A DNA stretch of 64,000 nucleotides from Toxonevra muliebris (lineage: Eukaryota > Arthropoda > Insecta > Diptera > Pallopteridae), in contig OY829326.1 of NCBI GenBank assembly GCA_963691655.1, forward strand, positions 142,308,998 through 142,372,997, read 5' to 3'. Of this stretch, positions 33,789 to 44,480 are shown in pieces. Position 1 is the first letter of the stretch. The number at the start of each line of letters is the position of its first letter. A program made the translations under genes and the position numbers. A model generated the notes under the pieces. The model ran no database searches, was not told the DNA's origin, and saw nothing but the letters and a program-made list of their open reading frames with translations.

Positions 33789-33937
33789 TACATAGTAAAC
33801 CACCCTATTATCATGTACAACCTCGCAGATCTAAATTAATTGGTTTTATAAGTTTTTATAACAAACTCTGATAAAGAAAATATACAAAAAATGATTTTGT
33901 AATGGGTAAAATAAGAAAATCGTAATCCAAAATATTA

Positions 33938-35151
33938 CACCCAGAAAAATACCCATCTCCCACCCAACAAAGAAAAAGTTTCCTCAATTTAAATCCAAGA
34001 AAATTTCTCTCGTTTATGTAAATTTTCCCCAAAATGAAGAAAAATGTGCTCCTTTCATGCAACCATGGTGTTCAATTTGAAGTAAGTTTTTTTTCTTAAT
34101 TTTTGAAAATTTAATTGCGGTGCTGCCCACCAATTGAAATCAAATCCCAAGTTTCAATGAAATTGTTAAAACTAAAATTTAAGAAAAGTAAGATAAAAAA
34201 GTAAATAAAACACAAGAAAATATGGGTGTGGTAAATGGGCATCTTCAAATATAATTTTTTTCTAAAACTTAGTCCTTACAACGCGTCGCTGCATAAAATT
34301 TTAACTCAAGAGCTTTCATGAATTACTCGGTCTATTGTTAACATAAATGAGCGTTTCCTTAAACTTGTTTTTTCCAAAATTTAGTCGCACCAGCATATAA
34401 AAATTGAAGCACCATTTGGCTGCAAAACAAAAGTATCAAAATACCATAAAAGAACAAATTACCTTATTTAGAATAAAATAAGGTGGCATCATTAAACTTA
34501 CATATTCTTTGTGTATAGAAAATGTAAGAAAGAGACGAATATACCAAAAATGTTCTCCATACAAAATTTTTGTATATACGCTGTACTCTTTTGGCCTTAG
34601 CAGATAATCGCGTACGCTTTGTTTTTCTTTTGAATTTTTAAGTCGGCGTCTCTATTTCAAGCGAAGTGGTTTGTGGCTATTGATATAATTTTTGAAAAAA
34701 AAAAAATATATTCAAAAGATATAAATTTCAACAAAGTTCAAATTATAATTTTTTGGTGGCCATAAGGAACTTTTGATCATTTCAAGGCGACGATGCCTGT
34801 AGTGTTTGTAAAAATACGTATGAATGTAAACCTTAATTCTTATTAAAAATAAAATAATAAATGAATACAAGTAAAAAAACAACATTGTAGAAAATATTCC
34901 ATAAATTGACGATTTTTTTTTCCAAAAAGTAAATTGACTTTAATGTATGGAAAATTATTCCTCAAACTGAGGAAAATTTTACCTAAATTATATACAATTT
35001 CTTATATTTGAAAAATATTTCCTCAACTCATAAACGAGAGAAATTTTGTATATCTAAATGAGGAAACAGTTTCTATGGCGCCAAATCATTCCCATTTTTC
35101 CTCAATTTTATAGCCGTTTTTCTTCGAACCAAGTAAGTATTTCTCTGGGTG
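33938..35151. mobile_element. CACCCAGA-ended DNA element, non-autonomous
   Basis: The left end CACCCAGAAAAATAC (33938) and reversed right end CACCCAGAGAAATAC (to 35151) are flanked by TA (33936-33937, 35152-35153). Further in, TTTCTCTCGTTTATG is shared in inverted orientation (about 34003 and 35033). It is 1214 bp with no recognisable transposase. Confidence 0.65.
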
Positions 35152-35153
35152 TA

Positions 35154-38008
35154 TATAAGGCGGGCCTTTTTTTGGTTGAATCAGGTTCTTCCAATAAAAC
35201 TGTACCTAGCTGCATTTCCAATCTGTAAGTAGTCCGTTAAATACAATATAATTCCTAAGAATTTCACCATCTTCATCATCATAATATCATAAGAACAATA
35301 CCTTAACAGCTCCTAGCTTCCGACTAAGTAACTAACTACATTATTATTTATAAATTTTAATACATCATTTCAGTTACAAATTTGTAACTTTACTGTCCAT
35401 TGATTGTGAAGTGCTTTTTAAAAATGCTGTGTCCTTAAATTCAATTCATAATAGGATTATGCACACTAATTTTCAACGAATATTTAGAGTTAAATTGGTT
35501 TATCATCCACTCATCATCATTAACATAACAAAACTAAAAGTAAAGAGGAAATAAATAGAGGATGAAGAAGAAGAGGGTTAGGGTTGCCACTGTATAAGCT
35601 ACCATAGTAGCTTAAGTACTTTAATGGGATATGTGGAGTAAATAGAGTAGTAAATTGTTTTTCGTGTTGATGAAATGGGTTCAAACGTTTGTTTTAATAA
35701 TATTAAAGGCGAAGATACATGTACATAAAAAAAGGTAGTACTCAATACATACATATGTTTGTATCATATATATGTATGTATGTATCTAAGTAGTAGGTAC
35801 TCAACGGTATAACGTAAACTACTTGAGTAAACCGAAATGCAAACACTACATTGTCTATGCTCTATGCAGACATAAAATATCTAAAGTGCGGGAAAGTAAA
35901 GAAAAAAATCCAAAAAGAAAATTACAACAACATTTAAAGATTAATCGAAAAAAGGGAAGCACACGAAACTTTATTTGCACTTAAATTAGAAAAATGAGGG
36001 CATTTTTTTTTTTTATTTTAAAGAAGGGTGCAAACTAAACAAAAAACTGTTACAAAAAACTGAAAAAGGGATCTAAGTTAGAAAAAAAAAAAATAAACGA
36101 ATTAACTTATGCATAACGCAACGTAGTATAAAAAACTGAACTATAGAAAAAAGTATTTAAGTAGTAATCGAAAAAGTATAAATCCAAAATGGCTGACCTT
36201 CTGCTCTTCACATTTCCGAATGGAAGTGTGAAGTTATACACTACGAGTGTGTGTGCGTGTGTATGAGTGTGAGAGTGTGAAAATGGGCTTGAAATTGACA
36301 TGCCTTCATGTGAGTTAATTTCGTCAAATTATGATAATCATGCCACCCCTGTTGCCATTACTATTTTTCTTGCCACCACGTATAGAGGGTAAAGTAAAGT
36401 AAAGTAAAACACACAGTGGCATGATGTAATAAAAGCAAGAAGAAGGGAATACATTTTTTTTTGCTTTTTTTCCTTTCATTTGGTTTTTGTTTTTTGTTTT
36501 TTTGTTTTTTTTTTAGAAATAACTGACACCCAAACCAATTTAACAACCAACCAGAAATGAGCTCAAGTATGTTGTTGATGTACACAAATATGGAAGCTGA
36601 ATTGAATGAATTGAATGGATAAAGGAATGAGTATACACTTTGGTTGGTTTTGTTTTCGGTTTTTTGTCACCATCATCAGCAACATCGTCACCAACATCGT
36701 CACCATTACCATAATAATCAACATCATACAATAGCGACAACGACAACAACAACCACAACAACATTGATGATGTTGAATTAAAATTGAAATTGCAGCCGTT
36801 TCCGGTTGCCATTATTGTTATTGTTATTATTATTATTTGAGTGCTTCTTTGTTGCTGTTGTTGTTGTTGTTATTGCTTTCATTTGCATTTATTTGTTAAT
36901 TTAAATAAATAAATACAGTGACAACAGCAACAACAACAACAGCGAAAACGTAAAATACATAATAAAAAAATAGAACGAGTAGCAAAATTATACATGATTT
37001 GGATAATCAAATGAGAACACATCAATTTCACATTTATACTTATATGCATTATAACTATCCCAGTGGTAAAGCAGGCGTTCTAGACGGCAAACTTTCTAGA
37101 CAAGCTGTAAGCAGTAAAAATTGAAATTGTTTCCTCTTTTGGTTTGCAGATTTTAAAAAGAATAACTTCAAAATAAAAAATTATTATCGGTTTGGTCAAA
37201 TTTGAAACATTTCCACAGAACCACTACGTAACCACTTTTGACATCATCACCGTTACACTCCATAGACTTCTAGTTGTCTGCTCAAAATAAAATTAAACTT
37301 AATGTTGACTTCAAGCTTGTTTGAAAGACTAATAGAATGCTTCCGGAAAAGGTAAATGATATACTTTTTTGCTTAGCTACTATTTTTACTTAACCTCCAA
37401 GATTTGATATTAATTTACAGGTAAAACTTCAATTAGAAACCCCAAAAATCTTGACTTTTATATTTTCCAAAGTATCTCTAGTATTTGGAGACTTAGAGAT
37501 ATTTCGGAATATATCAAAAATTAAATTATGTAATTCTAATTTGAAAACATATATTAATAAACATTTTTTTTATGCGGCATCACGTCTTGGCTGACAATGG
37601 TAAACCTCAAAGAATATGAAAAGCTTATTACAATTTGAATTCCACTTAAAATCTTCTATCATGCACATACAGTGGGGGATCCAAAGATCAGCACCTCCTT
37701 GACGCGTTTTGGCCATTATGATTTTTAAATCCGATAATTTTTATTCTATTATTGTCCAAAAATTCACTGTGAATCAAATTTTGTTTTTGAAAAAATATTT
37801 CTTAAAATGAAATTAAAAAAAAAATATATATCTATATATTGACGGCATTAAGATAAGCGGTTATTATAAAAAAATCGTTTCAATTTATTGTGTTCATAAT
37901 AGCACCTATTTGAAAAACGTTTGTTTTTTGAATTTGAGCTTGTTGTGTAGTTCTAATTACTCCCATTATATTTTACTGACCCGTTATATATCTGTTACAT
38001 AACTTTTC
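35154..38008. other. Non-coding stretch with trinucleotide repeats
   Basis: GT/CA-type repeats (36243-36276), GTC/ACC/CATCAT units (36665-36725), CAA runs (36733-36762) and a GTTGTT to CAACAA pair around 36850-36945 that could fold back. A phrase CAGTGGGGGATCC near 37671 looks like a transposon end but has no partner. No coding resemblance. Confidence 0.45.
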
Positions 38009-38330
38009 CGGTGTCCTAGGTTACCGGGATGGAAACTTTCGTCACCGGGGCGACACAGTCAGCCTAGGTACGTTGGCCTGGTAATCTAAATGGTGGATCG
38101 CTTTGCCCTTGTGGCCTGCTGGCGTCCACTGTAGGGTAGAGTGCGTTACATACTTCGTCGGGGGCTTTAAGTGGGTCAACTACACTCGGGGTGCTGGAGG
38201 CCGATCTTCTCTTCGCTGTATGTTTGGTTTGGAGACTATATAGCAGTGTGGTTTGATCAAGCGTGTGCTGATTGTCTCTCAGAGATCTGAACCAGCCGAC
38301 TGACGACTGCCAACTTCGAATTCGAAGGTA
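38009..38330. other. GC-richer block of unknown origin
   Basis: About 320 bases are clearly richer in G and C than the surroundings, for example CACCGGGGCGACACAGTC and GTGGCCTGCTGGCGTCC. There is no long ORF, no tRNA-type A and B boxes and no rRNA sequence that I recognise. It could be a 5' untranslated region of a retroelement. Confidence 0.35.
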
Positions 38331-38508
38331 TTTCCATCGAAAGATAACATACTTCAGTTTTTGTAATGTGTTTTCAAACTAATTTTCGAAATGAAAGTTT
38401 AAATTATTCAAATGATTAAAGAACGAACTTAAAAAATAAACTACAAGTTCTTTAGCGTATTCATTTAGTCGGACTTCTATTTCTAAAGATATATACATAT
38501 ACATATAT

Positions 38509-39408
38509 ACCACCTTGATCAAAAAGTTCCCGAAATTTATTCAGGAAATTAAAAATACAAGTTTATTCATCTAAATCTATATTGTTCCCTTTAAAGTAAT
38601 CCCCATCGACTGCAACACACTTATGCCAGCGCTTGATCCAATCCTCGAAACATTTTTTATATTCGGTTTTCGGTATGTCCATCAGTTCTTCATGCGATTT
38701 TTCCATTACTTCCTCTCGGCTGCTGAAACGCGTTCCTCGTGATGGTTTTTTAACTCGATTGAACAGAAAGAAGTCACTGGGAGGCAAATCAGGTAAATTC
38801 GATGGCAGTTGGATGGTATTTGTTGCATTTTTCGTCATGTGCGACGGTACGTTATCATGGTGCAAAATCCAAGAGTTTTCTGTCCACAATTCTGGTCTCT
38901 TTCGGCGAATCGCTTTACGCAAATGTCTCATAATGCCCAAATAATACTCTCTGTTTACTGTCTGGCCTCCTGGTGATGCACTACACCGTTGTAATCCATG
39001 AAAACCGTGAGCATTACCTTCTTTTTTGACTGAAAACGACGTGTTTTTTTTTGGTCTCGGCTCATTTGGTGAACGCCATTTACTTGCCTGACGTCTGGAT
39101 TGCGTGTTGTACTCATAAACCCACGTCTCGTCTCCAGTAATGATCCTTTTGATGAATGTGGGATCGGATTTTTACGTAAAATTTAATACAAGTTCGTTGT
39201 TGCAGATTTAAATCCATTTCTAAAATTGTAAAAAATCGCCAACATACACAGAGATAGATGTACTCTTGGCTACGTAACTTTTGCAAATGTGAAGCTATGA
39301 CGCTAAGATTTAGAGAGAATATCAACAACAGATGTACAAACAGAACTCAAATCGGAACGATGGGAGTGCCACACGGTGGTTATTCCGGGAACTTTTTGAT
39401 CAAGGTAG
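38509..39408 (-). mobile_element. mariner copy 2, internally deleted, reverse orientation
   Basis: TIR CCACCTTGATCAAAAAGTTC starts at 38509 (TA 38507-38508) and its mirror ends at 39408 (TA 39409-39410). It is 900 bp against 1296 bp for the copy at 14555-15850. The missing part is about 390 bp of the transposase gene, joined near 39167. Outside the deletion the two copies are very alike. Confidence 0.9.
38563..39217 (-). pseudogene. mariner transposase, N-terminal half deleted
   Basis: The ATG is at 39217 (MDLNLQQRTCIKF), and after about 15 codons the sequence jumps to SHIHQKDHYW, a frameshifted form of the FIKRIIT block. All of the helix-turn-helix and hinge is therefore absent. Beyond the junction: WVYEY, an open 125-codon stretch from 38940 with WILHHDNVPSH (second aspartate), PDLPPSDFFLF (third) and the C-terminus ending IDLDE at 38563. 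A second small deletion lies between the second and third blocks. It cannot bind DNA or cut it. Confidence 0.85.
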
Positions 39409-39410
39409 TA

Positions 39411-40888
39411 CACATATTTGATGATTCTAAATCTGGCGGTGTTGTTCTTATTTCAAAAAATAAAAACAAATCGGAAAAAGAATTTGAAAGGTGAATGATT
39501 TAACGAATACTTGAAAACCAATTTCTGTCTTGGTACTTGGAGAAACTGAAAACACTGATTCAGCGTCAAAAATTCCATAAAAAACAGCTAAGTCGGTTCT
39601 TGAGTCTGAAACAATTCAAAATTTTTATAGGAAAAAGTTATTTGAAAAAAATTCTCACCATTTAAAAATGAGGCATTTTTCTGAGGATGTTAAGATCTCC
39701 TAGGAAGAATGAATGTAAAAAATTATTTTAAGAAATTTTCAAATATTTAAAACATAATTCCTTAACAAAACATGCTACCTGAGTCCACCACTGCAAAATA
39801 CAATAAAAATACCGGCGTATTTAAATGTTCTAAGCCGTTCCATCAGATTATCGTAATATCAAGCTTTTTTTCTACAGAGAACTGAAGTCAATTTGCCTAC
39901 TTAAAATTACGGCTTATTAATAAGCGTTTGACAAAGTTTCGTTGGCGCTTTTCATAAAACCTATCAAATCTTTCACTCTGGGAATAAGTGTTGTTGTATT
40001 TGTGTGACGTTCTAACATGGATTAAGCGCCCGCCATTGGTATTTTTTATGATAGTTGTCAGCGTGTATTTCTTCTCAAACAAAGCAAACAAATAAAGTTA
40101 CACATTTTTTCTTCCCCTTTATGTGCGTATTTTCATTGTTATTTATGTAAATTTAATATTTACGTTATTAATAAAATTTACTTCCATATATACCGTGATA
40201 AGAAAAACTGTTCATAAAAAACACAGTGTTTGGGACACAATGTATAATCATAAACGCTGGAAAATTAACTCATTCTGATGAACATAGTGGAAACAAAAAA
40301 CATCTTCAGGTCGAGTGCTCGAAATTTCCGAAATTTTGTAGATTACATTAATTTTTGCGTTATATATTAGAGTTCTGGCTATTGCTCTTTATAAAAAAAA
40401 ACAATGGATGCGTGCAAAAGGCACGCAAGATATTTGATGTGTAAACAGTTAAACCAACTGAATGCCATATACATAAGCTCACATATGTATAGCCATTTAT
40501 AGGGATTTGATGTATAATCTATATGCTTAGGTAAATAATTCAAATTAAAAGAATTATTTTATAAACTTAAAAATTTATTAGATATCATTATCTTTTATAT
40601 ATATGTAATAGCCCAATTCACTATAAATTGCAAATGGCCTTACATCAATGCAAATGCAAATTTTTGTTCCATATCGCATGTATTTGTTGTTGTGATAACA
40701 GAAATATTTTGCATTTCCACCGAAACCTGAATAGGGCTGATACGTTGTAGTTGAATCATTTTTCTTTTACTCAATGCATCGGGCACGATATGCTCGCATA
40801 TACGCAACTGCAATTTCATCTTTTTTTCCGCGCTTTAAGTTTTTCTTCCTGTCGATTTGAAATCTTATTAGATGTGAAAATAACGTGG
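39411..40888. other. Non-coding stretch
   Basis: No protein resemblance and no element ends recognised. Confidence 0.45.
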
Positions 40889-40954
40889 CCTTAGAATTGA
40901 TTTGGCGTATAGGTATATGAATTTGTACACACATACGCTAAATCAATTCTCAGG
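40889..40954 (+). ncRNA. Pre-miRNA-like hairpin
   Basis: The left arm CCTTAGAATTGATTTGGCGT continues AT, a 22-nt loop follows, and the right arm ATACGCTAAATCAATTCTCA continues GG. The 22-bp stem has one G-U pair and one mismatch, and it extends about five further bases on each side with one mismatch. Size, loop and arm length fit a fly miRNA precursor, and the arms are too short for a usual MITE. I do not recognise either arm as a known miRNA. Either strand could be transcribed. Confidence 0.4.
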
Positions 40955-43079
40955 CGACGATAAGTGCTTTCCGCATTTAACCTTAGAAAAGCAACAGGGG
41001 TGACCAGTCATCCCACTACTTTTTAAAAGCACCGCAAAGAGATTTACCTTAACTGCATTTAATAAAAATAAGAAACAATGTATTTTTATTGAAGTAAATA
41101 AGTGATTTTATAATAAATAAGTTTGATTTTTTCTGTTTAACATATTTGCTATTTACATAGATAAAAAAGTGTTGCCTTTCTAAGGTTAATGTACAAAGCA
41201 ACATTTTTATAATGCCGTGGTTTGCTATTATTATCACTAAATTTTGTTTATACATTTATTGAAACCTAGATTCCTTTTTATTTATCATTTTGTATTGTTT
41301 TTATGTTTTAAAAAATATTTAATTTTAATGCAATCTAACTAACCGAATGCAAAACCTATCAAACGCCTGTGTTTGCTACGTCGACTTCTCTGCTTGTATG
41401 GTGTAGTCGATCTCCACACGTTTAACACCAACAAATAATTCTGCCACGAATAAATGTACACACACATTTTGTTTTCGTATGTTTCGTTTGTATGTGTGAG
41501 TAAATTGATCGAAACATAAACAAACAAACTCCGCTCGTATTTTAATTTCTCCCTCTCTTCTTCTCTTCTCTTTGTTGGTTAGAGTAGCACAGTCATGTCG
41601 CGCAGTAGTGCGAGCGAGAGAGGAACAGGACGTTACAGTTATCTTACTTCTTACGATACAGTTATTCTTACATTTTACACATTTGAAATTTTGCCCATAC
41701 AGTGAGCTAAAATGTTTACACATCAAAAAAAAAAAAAAAAAATTATGAGATAATGCTTGCGTTCAGAAAACGACCTCAGCTCTGCAACATGTTGAGCTAA
41801 AGTATCAGAAAAATAATACGCTCAATGAAATGACTACTGCTCAATACAATTTTTGTTGATTATAAAGTGATCGGAGCAGAGGCGTCTTTTGAACTTAACC
41901 AATGTTAGTTGATACCAGAAGAGCGTTCAAGTTTATCCATCCATTTTTTTGCAATATTTAACGAAAGCGGAAAACGACTTTCGTATTATTTTACAAAAAA
42001 AAAAAGCGGAACAAAAAATATTAATTTTTTTAGTAAAATAAGTTGAAAATCGTTTTTTTTCGGTTTTTGTTTAATATCACAAAAATGGATGGTTTTAAGG
42101 TTTTGAGATGTTCTGATACCCTAGTTTATATTTAAAAATAAACATTTTTTTCTCACATATCTACATCGGATTTCTACTCCAAATGCCAGTTTTTGGGATT
42201 TTATAAATAAATTTACTATTTTGAGCCATTAGAAGGAGAGATATGACTTTGCAGTGTTAGACAATAATTTTCTCTATACCTTTTCCTATAATAGATTCTC
42301 AGACTTAAACACCGAAAAATGCACGGTTATATCCCAAAAAGGCTTCAAACACCAATTTGAAGCACCAAAAATCGGCCAGCTTCAACGAGTTGTACCGAAC
42401 GCCCCACCAAGACTTTTGGCAAAATCCTATATAGGGTTTTGATTGTTAGGCCAAGTGCTTTTCAGCTATCATAATCATTACGCTGAATCCGAACATGACC
42501 CCACATATTGTTGCACAGTGTAATTTGTTCATTTTTTCTCTATTATTTTTTGATTCACCAAACAATTTGGGTTGCTATTTATGATGCCTTAAGAATATTG
42601 TTTCTTGTGAACAATTTTGACTGTCACTGTATATTTTTTATTATCGTTGTTGTTCTTGTTTCTTCCTTTTACTTTAAAGCTTTTTTGCATGGACTTTTTA
42701 TAGACTAATGAAGCATTTGTTATTAGATTTCAAAATTATTTCGTCAACATGCAATATAATGAATGGGGTGGCATATTATGATGTGTCACTAATTTTTACA
42801 ACCTTCTATTTAAAAAGAAGAACCAAAGAAAATATTCTACTACCAGCAGGACTCGGCTGAATATGAGTTAAAGTTTGGAAATTTAAATATAAGTTAATTT
42901 CTTTTAAATACTTTGTAAGTCATTACATTTGAAGTGATACCATTTCGTTTTTTACTCAACACTTCAAGTTGATCAAATGATTAAAAATATTGAAAATAAT
43001 AATGTGGCGATTAAATTAATTGAAGTAAAAAATTCACTCACTGATCAAGTAGCACGTTTTCAAAAACGTCAATCATACC
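40955..43079. other. Non-coding stretch
   Basis: A possible element end CAGTGAGCTAAAATGTTTAC near 41700 next to TA has no partner that I could find. An A-run lies at 41727-41742. ORFs here are not family-like. Confidence 0.4.
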
Positions 43080-43908
43080 AAAGATGGACCAATTATGAGT
43101 GAGAGGAACGACAGGCACTTTTATTTTTCTGAGACCTGTAAATCTTTCAATACTCTATCTATTTCTTCTTAGTCCATTCCCCAATAATGTGTTTCGAAGT
43201 GGCCCAGCCAGATGATTATTATTATATGTTTACGAGGGGAGCCCAAACAGGCAGGCACTGCGACCTAAAAGTTCTTTTGGACCTATTTTGTTTAGGTGAT
43301 ATCTGAGCATATAGTGCCCAGACAAATAGCCCACCAGCAGCCTAAGGTTGTATTTGGAGTAAGAGATGGGCCGATTGTGGGCAAGCGGAACGATAAGCGC
43401 TTTTGCCTGTCTTAAACCTGGAATAGACTTCCAATAATCTAGCCATATTTCCTAAGAGCACTCCTTAATGATTGATTTCGCAGAGGCCCTGCCGACTCCA
43501 CAGAACGGAGCGGGGCCAATGTGCATAGTCGATTAACCCTTTCTAGCTAGTTCATCGGCAACCTCATTGCCATCAATGTTTACAATGGCCGGGTACCGAA
43601 CAAACCGTAACTTTGTTATGGGTAGACAAGCGTTATCGACTCTCAAAGCATTCCCTCACCAGTTTTGAAGAAAAACTCCATGAAGAGAGAGCCGCCTTGC
43701 AGTCTGAAAATATTACAATATCTGCGCCTTTTAGACTTTTGTGAAGGTTTAAACTAGCGTAGGTCTCAATAGCGTATATTTCACCTTGCAAAACACTGGG
43801 CCAAATACCCAGTGGGATTGAGATTCTAGTATTGGGTCCAGATCCAAGCCAGATGATAGTAAAATTGAAAATTGAGAAACAACTTTTTTCAGGAATGGCT
43901 CGACGCAA
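43080..43908 (-). pseudogene. R1-like LINE: RNase H and C-terminal region
   Basis: From 43908 down the minus strand reads IPLGIWPSVLQGEIYAIE (catalytic E block), ADIVIFSDCKAALSSW (second D block), then VDNACLPITKLRFVRYPA. After that comes GNEVADELARKG, the last RNase H block with its acidic residue. Beyond lie PISYSKYNLRLLVGYLSGHYMLRYHLNKIG, the usual lead into the terminal zinc knuckle, and a degraded end. The first D block (TDGS) is missing. One stop and several frameshifts break it. A second, worn copy of the post-RNase-H stretch seems to follow near 43080-43200. Confidence 0.75.
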
Positions 43909-44029
43909 TTATTGTAACTTCATAAAATTTCCAATATTTTTGTGTGTTCTTATTTGTTACAATTTGTATTACATAAATAGGCAAAATTTTCTTTAAAAAA
44001 ATAAAGACTAACAAGAAACAATATGAGTG
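43909..44029. other. Spacer
   Basis: Non-coding; nothing recognised. Confidence 0.3.
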
Positions 44030-44480
44030 ACGACCTCGATTGTCTAGTGGATAGTGCACTAGACTTTCATTCAGAAGGTTGCGGGTTCGATTCCCGTCTT
44101 AGTCTGGTGGTTAATTCTCATAAACTTCTTATATTCACTATCGATATGAAGTGGATGAGAATTCTAAGAATGTGAACAAGTACACACCTTGGTTGGTAAT
44201 GGCAAGACCACCGAGCTGATAAAAAATTGCCACATAGCCGTTCGGAATCGGTGTTAAACTGCAGGTCCTTCCATCGCCACTGTGGTCTAGTGGCAGAGTG
44301 CCAGACTCTTATCTCTGGAGACCTGAGTTCGATTCTCGGCTTGGGTATGTTTCTGATCTATCTTTCTTTCTCTCTGCCTTTCTTTCTTTCTTGGGGCTTT
44401 GGTACAATAGATCTTATAGATCGCAGTGCCTCACTTTCGAGTCGTCATCTTTCAAATAATAATAATAAAACAATATAAGG
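44030..44480 (+). mobile_element. SINE-like element with two tRNA-like units
   Basis: Unit 1 (about 44032-44104) has the A box TGTCTAGTGGATAGTGCAC and B box GGTTCGATTCC. Its T-arm pairs well, and an ACTTT/AAGGT stem closes a 7-base loop containing TTC, recalling tRNA-Glu. Only 4 of 7 acceptor pairs survive, and loop position 33 is not T. Unit 2 (about 44276-44348) has GTCTAGTGGCAGAG and GTTCGATTCTC, with a perfect CCAGA/TCTGG stem. A 3' tail of AAT units ends at about 44472. Internal pol III promoter boxes would drive transcription; mobilisation would need LINE proteins. Confidence 0.7.

Noticed and set aside
38009..38330. rRNA or 5S gene fragment
   Set aside because: Considered because of base composition, but no conserved rRNA phrase or pol III internal box was found.
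44032..44104. A functional tRNA-Glu gene
   Set aside because: Only 4 of 7 acceptor pairs form, the base before the anticodon is not T, and a second tRNA-like unit and SINE-type tail follow. A SINE fits better.
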